Origin: Lachnospira sp.
GTDB lineage: Bacteria > Bacillota > Clostridia > Lachnospirales > Lachnospiraceae
DNA: 14,544 nt
Assembly (NCBI GenBank): GCA_017626275.1
Contig: JAGAJD010000207.1
Location: 1-14,544, forward strand
Direction: 5' to 3'
Part shown: one piece after another, positions 1 to 7,124 of the stretch
Layout: every line of letters begins with the position of its first letter
How positions within the stretch are numbered: the first letter of the stretch is position 1
Position numbers and translations under genes: made by a program
The notes under the pieces: generated by a model
The model's input: only the letters and a program-made list of their open reading frames with translations
What the model was told of the DNA's origin: nothing
Databases searched by the model: none

Positions 1-259
1 AGGTATCCGTCCAGAAGATATCAAAGATGATGCAGATTTCGTTGCAGCTCATTCTGATTACACATTTGAATCAGAAGTTAAGGTATACGAGTTGCTCGGT
101 GCAGAAGTTAACCTTCACTATGATATCGGCGAATTAACATGTACAGCTAAGGTTAGCCCACGTACAACAGCTCGTCCTGGTGATACAGTTAAGTTTGCAG
201 TAGATGTTGCAAGACTTCATGTATTCGATAAAGAAACAGATATGATTATTACTCACTAA
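1..259 (+). CDS. ugpC: C-terminal end of a UgpC/MsmK-type sugar ABC transporter ATP-binding protein (partial)
   Basis: Only the last 85 residues are in the window; the open frame runs from base 2 to a TAA at 257-259 and the 5' part lies outside. The fragment opens with GIRPEDI and continues with VYELLGAEVNLHYDI and a terminal ARLHVFDKETD stretch. This is the layout of the TOBE-type regulatory domain at the end of the MalK/UgpC/MsmK family. These ATPases power uptake of oligosaccharides or glycerol-3-phosphate through CUT1-type permeases, and one copy often serves several transporters. The Walker and signature motifs are not visible here, so ATPase competence cannot be judged. The substrate is unknown, and the symbol reflects family naming rather than proven specificity. 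A strong terminator follows, so it is not cotranscribed with the next gene. Confidence 0.85.
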   Translation, partial: GIRPEDIKDDADFVAAHSDYTFESEVKVYELLGAEVNLHYDIGELTCTAKVSPRTTARPGDTVKFAVDVARLHVFDKETDMIITH

Positions 260-292
260 TTTATTGCTGATTTCTAAAATTTATGAAATTTT

Positions 293-333
293 GAGGAAAT
301 GTATAGAAATTGTACATTTCCTCTTTTTTTTTT
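293..333 (+). terminator. Rho-independent terminator after the ABC ATPase gene
   Basis: GAGGAAATGTA at 293-303 pairs perfectly with TACATTTCCTC at 313-323, an 11 bp stem around a 9-base loop. It is followed at once by ten T residues at 324-333. This separates the sugar-transport ATPase from the regulator gene downstream. Confidence 0.95.
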
Positions 334-392
334 AAGCGATTTGCATTACAATATATCAAGGACTAACTAAAAACAAAGAAAGGAAGTTCGAC

Positions 393-1484
393 ATGATATC
401 AAATCAAATTTTACAGACAACAGTGGAAGGCTTAAAGGGCATTTCACGAATTGATTTATGTGTTATAGATGCTGACGGAAAAGTTGCTGCGAAGACATTT
501 GAGGACGTGCAGAGTTGTATTGCTGATGCCATTGCATTTATGGATTCGCCTGCCGAGAGCCAGGTAGTGAACGGATACCAGTTTTTTAAGGTGTTTGATG
601 ACCAGAATCTTGAGTACATACTGCTCGCAAAGGGGACAAGTGATGATGTTTATATGCTTGGAAAGTTAGCGGCATTTCAGATTCAGAATCTTCTTGTGGC
701 ATATAAGGAAAGGTTTGATAAGGATAATTTTATAAAGAATCTTTTATTGGACAATCTTTTGAGAGTGGATATGTATACAAGAGCAGAAAAGCTTCATATT
801 GAGACAGATGTGAAGAGGGTTGTATATATTATTGAGACAAAGCATGAAAAGGATATGAATGCTTTGGAGACAGTGCGCACATTATTTGCAGGAAAAGTGC
901 GTGATTTTATTACTGCAGTAGATGAAAAGAGTATTATTCTTGTAAAAGAAGTAAAAGGAACAGAAAGCTATGAAGAGCTGGATAAGACGGCAGAAGTAAT
1001 TATAGATATGCTTAATACAGAGGCGATGAGTGCAGCGCGAATTGCCTATGGTACGATTGTGAATGATATTCGTGAGGTATCACGTTCTTATAAAGAAGCA
1101 AAGATGGCGTTAGATGTAGGAAAGATTTTTTACAGCGATAAGAATGTTGTTGCTTACAGCAGACTGGGAATCGGAAGGCTGATTTATCAGCTCCCTATTC
1201 CACTTTGTCAGATGTTTATTAAAGAGATTTTTGACGGAAAATCTCCTGATGAATTTGATGATGAGACGCTTTCAACCATAAATAAGTTTTTTGAGAACAG
1301 TCTTAATGTTTCAGAAACCTCAAGACAGTTGTATATCCACAGGAACACGTTAGTTTACAGACTTGATAAGCTTCAGAAGAGTACAGGTCTTGATTTACGT
1401 GTATTTGATGATGCAATTACATTTAAGATTGCATTAATGGTTGTAAAGTATATGAAATATATGGAAAGTATTGATACATTTTAA
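393..1484 (+). CDS. PucR/CdaR-family transcriptional regulator
   Basis: A 363-residue protein with the three-part layout of the PucR/CdaR (sugar-diacid regulator-like) family. Residues 1 to about 110 form an N-terminal sensory region resembling the CdaR recognition domain, with IDLCVIDADGKVAA near 20-33. About 140-255 is a degenerate GGDEF-like domain, with AYGTIVNDIREVSRSYKEA near 219-237. About 295-355 is the PucR-type helix-turn-helix, with NVSETSRQLYIHRNTLVYRL at 305-324. AAAGGAAG at 379-386 lies 6 bases before the ATG. The upstream promoter is unclear: TACAAT at 347-352 could be a -10 but has only the terminator T-run at the -35 position. The next gene, ftsE, starts after 15 bases with no terminator between, so the two are probably cotranscribed. 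The ligand and targets are not visible. The family call is secure; any role in controlling ftsEX is inference. Confidence 0.88.
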   Translation: MISNQILQTTVEGLKGISRIDLCVIDADGKVAAKTFEDVQSCIADAIAFMDSPAESQVVNGYQFFKVFDDQNLEYILLAKGTSDDVYMLGKLAAFQIQNLLVAYKERFDKDNFIKNLLLDNLLRVDMYTRAEKLHIETDVKRVVYIIETKHEKDMNALETVRTLFAGKVRDFITAVDEKSIILVKEVKGTESYEELDKTAEVIIDMLNTEAMSAARIAYGTIVNDIREVSRSYKEAKMALDVGKIFYSDKNVVAYSRLGIGRLIYQLPIPLCQMFIKEIFDGKSPDEFDDETLSTINKFFENSLNVSETSRQLYIHRNTLVYRLDKLQKSTGLDLRVFDDAITFKIALMVVKYMKYMESIDTF

Positions 1485-1499
1485 TGGAGGAGATTACGG

Positions 1500-2186
1500 A
1501 TGATAATCTTAGAAGATGTTACAAAGACTTATTCTTCAGGCGTACCTGCGTTAAATGGAATTAATCTGCACGTACAGAAGGGTGAGTTTGTATTTATAGT
1601 TGGTAAGAGTGGTTCCGGTAAGTCCACTTTAATTAAGCTGTTGTTAAAGGAACTTGATCCGACAACAGGAAAGATTTATGTTAATAAGAAATATTTAAAT
1701 AAAATTACAAGAAAGAAGCTTCCTTATTTGAGAAGGGATATCGGCGTTGTATTTCAGGATTTCCGTCTTTTGCCGGATAGAAATGTTTTTGAAAATATTG
1801 CATTTGCACAGCAGGTTGTAGAGGCTCCGTCAAGACAGATTAAGAGCCGTGTTCTTTCCATGCTTTCAATGGTAGGGCTTCTTGATAAGTATAAAGCTTA
1901 TCCGAATGAGTTGTCCGGCGGTGAGCAGCAGCGAGTTGCTATTGCAAGAGCGCTTGTAAACAGACCTGCTATTCTTTTGTGTGATGAGCCGACAGGTAAT
2001 CTTGATCCTGCCAATTCAGCAGAAATTATGAAGATTCTCGATCAGGCAAATAAGCAGGGTACAACTGTACTTGTGGTAACTCATAATATGGAAATTGTGC
2101 AGCAGATGAAGAAGAGAACAATTACTATGAGTGAAGGAAAGATAATCAGCGATTTGGAAAAAGGTGGATATTTCTATGAAGATTAG
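1500..2186 (+). CDS. ftsE: Cell division ATP-binding protein FtsE
   Basis: A 228-residue ABC ATPase of normal FtsE length. It shows Walker A GKSGSGKST (35-43), Q-loop Gln86 in VFQDFRLLP, signature LSGGEQQ (138-144), Walker B ILLCDEPTGNLD (158-169, with D162 and E163) and the switch His195. VFQDFRLL and the following NVFENIAF are typical of FtsE rather than of general MacB/LolD ATPases. FtsE binds the cytoplasmic side of FtsX; ATP cycling is transmitted across the membrane to control peptidoglycan hydrolases. GGAGGAG at 1486-1492 sits 7 bases before the ATG. The stop codon lies inside ftsX (11-base overlap), indicating translational coupling. All catalytic motifs are intact. Confidence 0.97.
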   Translation: MIILEDVTKTYSSGVPALNGINLHVQKGEFVFIVGKSGSGKSTLIKLLLKELDPTTGKIYVNKKYLNKITRKKLPYLRRDIGVVFQDFRLLPDRNVFENIAFAQQVVEAPSRQIKSRVLSMLSMVGLLDKYKAYPNELSGGEQQRVAIARALVNRPAILLCDEPTGNLDPANSAEIMKILDQANKQGTTVLVVTHNMEIVQQMKKRTITMSEGKIISDLEKGGYFYED

Positions 2187-3081
2187 ATCAATATTTTATC
2201 ATTTGAAACAGGGTTTCAAAAATATTTATAGAAACAGGCTGTTTTCGCTGGCATCAATAGCTACGATTGCAGCATGTGTATTTCTGTTTGGCGTGTTTTA
2301 TTCGATTGTGATTAATTTTGAGTATATGGTAAAGAAAGCAGAAAATGAAGTCTGTGTTACGGTTCTTTTTGATGAAGGGCTGACAGACACGGAAATTAAG
2401 AAGCTTGGAGACACTATCAGTAACAGGGTAGAGGTTTCAAATATACACTTTACTTCGGCAGAGGAGGCATGGGAGAACTTTAAGGCAGATTATTTTGCGA
2501 AGTATCCTGATTTAGCGGAAGGCTTTAAGGATAATCCGCTTGCAAATTCAGCTTCATATGAAGTGTATTTAAATGATGCGAGTATGCAGTCTACACTTGT
2601 TACATATTTGGAAAATCTGGACGGCGTAAGACAGGTTAACCGTTCCGATGCACTGGCGGGCGGACTTTCAAGTGCTGCTAAGCTGGTGGGATATGTTGCG
2701 GTTGCCGTAATTGTGATTTTGCTTGCGGTTTCAATATTCCTTATTACAAATACAATCGTTATCGGTATTACGGTTCGTAAGGAAGAGATTTCCATTATGA
2801 AATTTATCGGTGCAACCGACGCATTTGTCAATGCTCCGTTTTTCGTAGAAGGTATTGCGATTGGAATAATTGGTGCTGCGATACCTATTGTTATATTTTG
2901 GTATATGTATCAGAATGTGGTTCAATATGTGTTAGGAAAATTTTCTATTCTTAGTAATATCCTCGTATTTCTTCCGGCATCAGATGTATTTAGGATTCTT
3001 ACACCGGTAGCTATCGGACTGGGAATCGGAATTGGTATATTGGGCAGCTTTTTTGCAGTTCGTAAACATGCAAATGTATAA
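2176..3081 (+). CDS. ftsX: Cell division protein FtsX, permease-like partner of FtsE
   Basis: A 301-residue membrane protein with the four-helix FtsX topology: a cytoplasmic N-terminus, TM1 about 23-47, an extracellular domain about 50-170, then TM2 about 172-198, TM3 about 221-246 and TM4 about 273-295. The loop RKEEISIMKFIGATDAFV (201-218) and the following FFVEG are the family hallmark. The extracellular domain is where FtsX contacts its hydrolase partner in other bacteria. I chose the ATG at 2176, 8 bases after AAGGTGG (2161-2167). The GTG at 2164 would add four residues but lies within that ribosome site. The gene overlaps the end of ftsE and is followed by a hairpin terminator. Confidence 0.96.
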   Translation: MKIRSIFYHLKQGFKNIYRNRLFSLASIATIAACVFLFGVFYSIVINFEYMVKKAENEVCVTVLFDEGLTDTEIKKLGDTISNRVEVSNIHFTSAEEAWENFKADYFAKYPDLAEGFKDNPLANSASYEVYLNDASMQSTLVTYLENLDGVRQVNRSDALAGGLSSAAKLVGYVAVAVIVILLAVSIFLITNTIVIGITVRKEEISIMKFIGATDAFVNAPFFVEGIAIGIIGAAIPIVIFWYMYQNVVQYVLGKFSILSNILVFLPASDVFRILTPVAIGLGIGIGILGSFFAVRKHANV

Positions 3082-3098
3082 TTGTTGAGAAATGTATG

Positions 3099-3134
3099 GG
3101 GTGCCATGGCAGAGAAGCCACATGGCGCCCTTTT
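3099..3134 (+). terminator. Probable Rho-independent terminator after ftsX
   Basis: GGGTGCCATG (3099-3108) pairs with CATGGCGCCC (3121-3130) over 10 bp with one G-T wobble. TTTT follows at 3131-3134. The T-run is short, so some readthrough into the M23 hydrolase gene is possible. Confidence 0.75.
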
Positions 3135-3140
3135 AAGTTA

Positions 3141-3169
3141 TTAAGTATTTAAAAAGGGAATTGTATTAT
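3141..3169 (+). promoter_or_regulatory. Possible promoter of the M23-S41 unit
   Basis: TATTAT at 3164-3169 matches the -10 consensus at five of six positions. TTAAGT at 3141-3146, 17 bases upstream, is a weak -35 (three of six). It lies between the ftsX terminator and the hydrolase ribosome site, where a promoter is expected, but the match alone is not strong. Confidence 0.4.
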
Positions 3170-3198
3170 TCATTAGGAGTGTGGAAAGGAGTACATAT

Positions 3199-4452
3199 AT
3201 GAGAAAAATGCGGATTAAAAGAGTAATTTCCACGATTCTTATTGTGCTGCTTGTGGTAACGTGTGGCGGAGTTACGGCTGACAATGGAATTGGAATAATG
3301 GTTTATGGAGATACTACAACAGATATCAATAATGCTAAGGATAAGAAAGATGAGATTAGCAGTAAGCTTGAGGATACCAAAAAGGATTTGGAGGAGTTAC
3401 AGCAGCAGTCAGAGGATACAAGAGCCTATATTCAGAAGCTTGATGGAAAAATGACAGCGTTGGATAACAGCCTCTATGAGCTGAACGGAAAGATTGAAGA
3501 TATGCAGCTTCAGATTGAAGATGCGGAGGTTAAGCTTGAAGAGGCAGAAATTGATGCAGATTTGCAGTATGAAGCCATGAAGCTTAGAATAAAGTTTATG
3601 TATGAGAGGAGTGACGACAGTTATCTGGAGATACTTCTTTCATCATCAAGTCTTGCCGACATGCTTAATAAGGCAGATTATATTGCAAAGATTTCACAGT
3701 ATGACAGGGAAAAGCTTGCTGAATATCAGCAGACTATACAGTATATTGCACAGACAAAGCAGGAGCTTGAAAGGGACTACCTGGAACTGGACGAGATGAA
3801 GCTTTCTTTGGAGGAGCAGAAAGAATCTCTTGCGTATGTACAAAAGGAAAAAGAGAAGGAACTTGCCGTATTAAAGCAGCAGACAGACAAAGCTGCCGAA
3901 ACAAAGGCACAGCTTGAGAAAGAATTAGAGCAGCAGGAAAATGAGATTCTTAATTTGGTTGCAAAGAAAGCTGCTGAAGAAGAAGCAGCCAGACGTGAAC
4001 AGGAAGCAAATAATTCAAATAACGGAAATGGTTCATCAAATGGATCTTCAGGAGGAGTATCAGAGAGTGGTTTTATCTGGCCTACAATTTCCAAGCGAAT
4101 TACTTCACGTTTTGGAGATACGGAAAACAGAACGTCACCTCACAGGGGACTTGATATCGGAGCTGTAAAGCCGGGAGTTTCGGGAGATCCTATTTATGCG
4201 GCAGCGTCGGGAACTGTTGTTATTTCGACATATAGTGCTTCTGCCGGAAATTATATAACTATTAATCATGGAAATGGTATGAGTACAGTATATATGCACT
4301 GTACAGTGCTTAAAGTATCTGTGGGACAGCAGGTTACACAGGGTCAGACCATTGGTCTGATGGGTACTACCGGTAACTCAACGGGAGTTCATCTGCATTT
4401 TGCAGTAATTAAGGGAGGACAGTATGTAAATCCGCTGCTGTATCTGCCATAA
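3199..4452 (+). CDS. Secreted coiled-coil M23 (LytM-type) peptidoglycan endopeptidase, probable FtsEX effector
   Basis: A 417-residue exported protein. Residues 1-27 are a signal peptide (basic start, hydrophobic core TILIVLLVV). About 42-268 is a long, Glu/Lys/Gln-rich coiled coil broken by a short segment near 138-160 (SDDSYLEILLSSSSLADML). About 270-287 is a flexible Asn/Gly/Ser linker. About 290-417 is an M23 domain. Zinc ligands H315 and D319 (HRGLDIG) and H400 (HLHF) are present, with the catalytic-type histidines H367 and H398, so the enzyme should cut peptidoglycan cross-links rather than be a degenerate EnvC-like activator. Coiled coil plus hydrolase is the build of known FtsEX partners (EnvC, PcsB, CwlO), and the gene lies directly downstream of ftsX. 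The ATG at 3199 has AAAGGAG (3185-3191) 7 bases before it; the GTG at 3181 would precede that site. A Cys at position 22 is a poor lipobox. Confidence 0.93.
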   Translation: MRKMRIKRVISTILIVLLVVTCGGVTADNGIGIMVYGDTTTDINNAKDKKDEISSKLEDTKKDLEELQQQSEDTRAYIQKLDGKMTALDNSLYELNGKIEDMQLQIEDAEVKLEEAEIDADLQYEAMKLRIKFMYERSDDSYLEILLSSSSLADMLNKADYIAKISQYDREKLAEYQQTIQYIAQTKQELERDYLELDEMKLSLEEQKESLAYVQKEKEKELAVLKQQTDKAAETKAQLEKELEQQENEILNLVAKKAAEEEAARREQEANNSNNGNGSSNGSSGGVSESGFIWPTISKRITSRFGDTENRTSPHRGLDIGAVKPGVSGDPIYAAASGTVVISTYSASAGNYITINHGNGMSTVYMHCTVLKVSVGQQVTQGQTIGLMGTTGNSTGVHLHFAVIKGGQYVNPLLYLP

Positions 4453-4479
4453 GCAAAGAGGAATGGAGATTAGTAGAAA

Positions 4480-5751
4480 ATGAATGAGAATATGTATCCG
4501 GATATGAACGTTAATATGCGCCCGCCAGTAAAGAAGAGCGGTTTTGGCTCAGGAATGTTGGCTGGAGCAATAATAGGGGTATCTGCCACAATATTTTTGT
4601 TAGTATTTATTCTTAATATATTTTATGATGCAGGTTTTGTTCATATCGGAACCGGCGGCGAAATTTATGTGCAGGATACGGCAATTCTGGGTGATGAGGG
4701 AATTGGAAGTGCGGTTGAGGAAAAGCTGAATACTTTGGATTCTCTTATGGATTCATTTTTAATGGAAGATGCAGATAAAGAAAAAGCTGAAGAAAACATT
4801 TATAAGGCATACCTTGCGTCTTATGGTGACAAATATACTGTTTATTATACGCCTGAAGAGTATAAAGAGCTTATAGAATCTACAACAGGAAGATTTTATG
4901 GGATTGGCGCTGTATGTCAGAAAAACGAAGACGGTACGATTCTTATTTCCGATGCGTATGAAAATGCGCCGGCATATGCTGCGGGAATCCGGGACGGTGA
5001 CAGTATTATAAAGGTTGACGGACGTGATATTACTGATATGGATTTGTCTTCTGCAGTGGCACTCATCAAGGGTGACAAAGGCACGAGTGTACATCTTGAA
5101 GTAATTAGGGACGGAAATTCTTTTGAAGTAGATGTAATCAGAGATGAGATTAAGGCAAAGACTGTCGATTATACAATGCGGGAAGATAACATCGGATATA
5201 TCAGCATTTCTCAATTTGATGATGTTACTACGGAACAGTTTAAAACGGCTGTTAAGGATCTAAATTCTCAGGGAATGGCAGGACTGATTATTGATATCCG
5301 TGATAATCCGGGAGGCGTGCTGACAACCGTTGTGGATATGTTGGAGTATATTCTGCCTGACGGAATGATTGTATACACGGAGGATAAGAACGGAAAGCGG
5401 ATAGAGTATAAGGGTTCTGATAATAACGAGCTTACAATTCCGGCTGCTGTGCTTGTAAATGGCAACAGTGCAAGTGCATCGGAGATTTTTGCGGGAGCTG
5501 TACAGGATTACGGGATAGGAAAAATTATAGGAACAGAGACCTACGGAAAAGGCATTGTGCAGACGATTAAGCCGCTTACAGACGGCAGTGCAGTAAAATT
5601 TACGATTGCAAAATATTATACTCCGAAGGGGCAGGATATTCACGGAAAAGGCGTGACACCTGATATTGTAGTGGATTTGACGAAAGATGATAATGAAGAT
5701 GTACAGATGAAGGCGGCAGTAGAGTATCTGCTTGGAGAGATTAAAAAATAG
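4480..5751 (+). CDS. Membrane-anchored PDZ-containing S41 (C-terminal processing) serine protease
   Basis: A 423-residue CtpA/CtpB-family protease. A short cytoplasmic N-terminus is followed by one membrane helix (about 24-48), a helical N-terminal domain (about 75-135), a PDZ domain (about 141-212, GIGAVCQ to LEVIRDG) and the S41 catalytic core (about 230-400). The Ser-Lys dyad is visible: S332 in NGNSASASEI and K357 in TYGKGIVQT, spaced 25 residues as in the family. DIRDNPGG (272-279) is the usual core strand. The protease should act outside the membrane on exported substrates. It begins 27 bases after the M23 gene and shares its terminator, so the hydrolase or its partners are plausible substrates (inference). 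In Bacillus subtilis ctpB likewise lies next to ftsEX. GGAG at 4465-4468 is 11 bases from the ATG, a rather long spacing. Confidence 0.93.
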   Translation: MNENMYPDMNVNMRPPVKKSGFGSGMLAGAIIGVSATIFLLVFILNIFYDAGFVHIGTGGEIYVQDTAILGDEGIGSAVEEKLNTLDSLMDSFLMEDADKEKAEENIYKAYLASYGDKYTVYYTPEEYKELIESTTGRFYGIGAVCQKNEDGTILISDAYENAPAYAAGIRDGDSIIKVDGRDITDMDLSSAVALIKGDKGTSVHLEVIRDGNSFEVDVIRDEIKAKTVDYTMREDNIGYISISQFDDVTTEQFKTAVKDLNSQGMAGLIIDIRDNPGGVLTTVVDMLEYILPDGMIVYTEDKNGKRIEYKGSDNNELTIPAAVLVNGNSASASEIFAGAVQDYGIGKIIGTETYGKGIVQTIKPLTDGSAVKFTIAKYYTPKGQDIHGKGVTPDIVVDLTKDDNEDVQMKAAVEYLLGEIKK

Positions 5752-5768
5752 TGATTTACACATTTTAT

Positions 5769-5807
5769 GGCGCAGATTTGAAGATGATTCAGATTTGCGC
5801 CGTTTTT
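5769..5807 (+). terminator. Strong Rho-independent terminator after the S41 protease gene
   Basis: GGCGCAGATTTGAA (5769-5782) pairs with TTCAGATTTGCGCC (5788-5801) over 14 bp, including two G-T pairs, around a 5-base loop. A TTTTT run at 5803-5807 follows. It ends the M23-S41 unit. Confidence 0.93.
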
Positions 5808-5862
5808 GTGCAGCTATACAAAAATGATTGTCATGATATACATATGAGCCTCATAATATGAC

Positions 5863-5871
5863 TGCTATAAT
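5863..5871 (+). promoter_or_regulatory. Extended -10 promoter ahead of the M20 pseudogene
   Basis: TGCTATAAT is a perfect extended -10 element (TGn plus TATAAT at 5866-5871). No good -35 lies 16-18 bases upstream, which extended -10 promoters tolerate. An imperfect dyad (5841-5860) ends just before it and could be an operator. Transcription would start near 5878 and give a leader of about 75 bases. Confidence 0.5.
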
Positions 5872-5952
5872 TATCTTACAGTGTTCCTATGTGCAGAGAA
5901 TACTTTGACAGAGTTTATAAAATATTGCCAAAGCGACTGAAAGGAGATTGCT

Positions 5953-7032
5953 ATGGATAATTTTCAGTTGAAACAATTTATGGAAAAATGGATAGACAAT
6001 AACAAACAGGAATTTTTTGACCTTGCAGATGATATTTGGGCAAATCCGGAGCTAGGGCTTGAGGAATATCATTCTTCAGCAGCAATTATAAAGGTTTTGG
6101 AAAAGCACGGATTTACGGTTCAAAAGGGAGTTGGCGGTATGCCGACTGCATTTGCCGCTAAAAGAGGGTGCTCCGGGGCATGGCTGCGGGCATAATATTC
6201 TTGGAACCGGGGCTGTTATGGCAGGAATTGCCTTAAAAAATGTTTTGGAGTACAGTGGTGTGCCGGGGATTGTCAGACTGTACGGAACACCGTATGAGGA
6301 GGCAAGTGTCGGAAAACCGCTGCTTGGAAAGGCAGGAGCCTTTGAAAATCTTGATTTTGTTCTTGACTGGCATCCTCATGGCGGAAATTATGCATATTAC
6401 GAGGTATGTAATTCTGTATTTGTGCTGAATTTCACATTTAAAGGAAAAAAGTCACATGGGGCAAGACCGTGGCTCGGAAGAAGTGCATTTGATGCGGCGA
6501 TGGCGACAGAGACACAGGTGAAAGCAGAGACTGTGACGTATACGCATAATAAGCTCCCGAATAAAGTACTGTCAAAGGTGGTATATGATAATTTGGTTTA
6601 TTACGGTGCGCCTGATTATACGGAGGAAGAGCAGGAATTTGTTAAGAAAATGCAGTGTGAGGAGGGCGTAGAACCGACGGGACTTGACATGGAAATTAAG
6701 CCGTATGGGCCGGGGCAGACGGGAATTACCGATGCGTCGGAGTATTCATGAGCGGCCCTTTTACCTGTCTGTGGATTGCCATGGGGCCGGCAGGCGGCTG
6801 GCATAACTGGATGGTTACGGTGTGTGCGGGAAATTCTATCGGAAAGAAAGCGCTGGTAAGAGGGGCGCAGATTTTGTGTGCGTCTGCCGTTGATATGCTT
6901 ACAAATCCACAAAAGATTCGGGAGGCGCAGGACGAGCTTCATGAGCGGACGAAGGGTGAGCCGTATAAATGTCTTCTCCCGGAAGACCATAAACCTCCGC
7001 TTGGAATAAATGCAGCGGTTATGGATAAATAA
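5953..7032 (+). pseudogene. Degraded M20-family amidohydrolase (AbgB-like metallopeptidase)
   Basis: Three frames together spell one M20 peptidase. 5953 to about 6162 encodes the N-terminus, ending at GMPTAFAAK. About 6161-6748 encodes KEGAPGHGCGHN through GITDASEYS and stops at TGA 6749-6751. The frame read from 6748 to the TAA at 7032 gives GPFTCLWIAMGPAGG to the C-terminus. At the first junction a segment of perhaps 35-40 residues, including the family's GEFDALPG metal-site region, is missing and the frame shifts. A second, in-frame gap of perhaps 65-70 residues is inferred at GRSAFDAA/MATETQV, where the lid domain should be. The third lesion is TGA plus a shift. The total is about 360 codons against roughly 430-480 in the family. 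Remaining active-site motifs (GHGCGHN, YEEAS, DWHPHG) are still recognisable, which suggests recent decay. Relatives cleave N-acyl amino acids or p-aminobenzoyl-glutamate; the substrate here is unknown. An intact ribosome site (AAAGGAG) precedes the ATG. Confidence 0.9.
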
Positions 7033-7035
7033 TTT

Positions 7036-7049
7036 CGAATATTTGTTCT
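7036..7049 (+). promoter_or_regulatory. Candidate LexA (SOS) box upstream of uvrB
   Basis: CGAATATTTGTTCT resembles the Gram-positive LexA operator CGAAC-N4-GTTCG: GAAT-N4-GTTC has one mismatch in the core half-sites. It abuts the -35 of the uvrB promoter, where a bound repressor would block RNA polymerase. uvrBA is a standard SOS operon in Firmicutes. The site is imperfect, so this is a position-supported prediction. Confidence 0.6.
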
Positions 7050-7077
7050 GTACATTTTGAAATATATATGGTATACT
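7049..7077 (+). promoter_or_regulatory. Promoter of the uvrBA operon
   Basis: TGTACA at 7049-7054 (four of six of the -35), a 17-base spacer, and TATACT at 7072-7077 (five of six of the -10) preceded by TGG, which makes an extended -10. The start would be near 7084, about 40 bases before the uvrB ATG. Confidence 0.75.
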
Positions 7078-7124
7078 AATTTACAGTAATATACAGCCGT
7101 ATATTCGGCGGAATGGAGATTAGT

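Noticed and set aside
2164..2175. GTG at 2164 as the ftsX start
   Set aside because: It lies within AAGGTGG, which is the ribosome site for the ATG at 2176; the extra four residues are not typical of FtsX.
3181..3198. GTG at 3181 as the M23 hydrolase start
   Set aside because: The AAAGGAG at 3185-3191 is correctly spaced for the ATG at 3199, and starting there gives a clean signal peptide.
3199..3270. Lipoprotein signal in the M23 hydrolase (Cys22)
   Set aside because: The residues before the Cys are V-V-T, not a good lipobox; an ordinary signal peptidase I site near 27 or 37 is more likely.
5260..5763. 167-residue - strand open frame (and a 151-residue one at 4759-5214) opposite the S41 gene
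   Set aside because: Both are antisense to a gene with complete S41 motifs, have composition typical of shadow frames (Cys, Ile, Arg, Tyr and Asn rich), and no ribosome site or promoter is evident.
5905..5926. TTGACA with TATAAA as a second promoter before the M20 pseudogene
   Set aside because: The perfect -35-like hexamer (5905-5910) is only 5 bases from TATAAA and has no -10 at the proper distance.
6131..6751. A separate 206-residue gene starting at 6131
   Set aside because: Its first residues are out-of-frame translation of the upstream M20 N-terminus; true homology begins only at about 6161, so it is the middle of the broken gene.
7113..7124. ATG at 7113 as the uvrB start
   Set aside because: It overlaps the GGAG ribosome site that serves the ATG at 7125, and typical UvrB begins close to the [14 protein letters not shown] segment.
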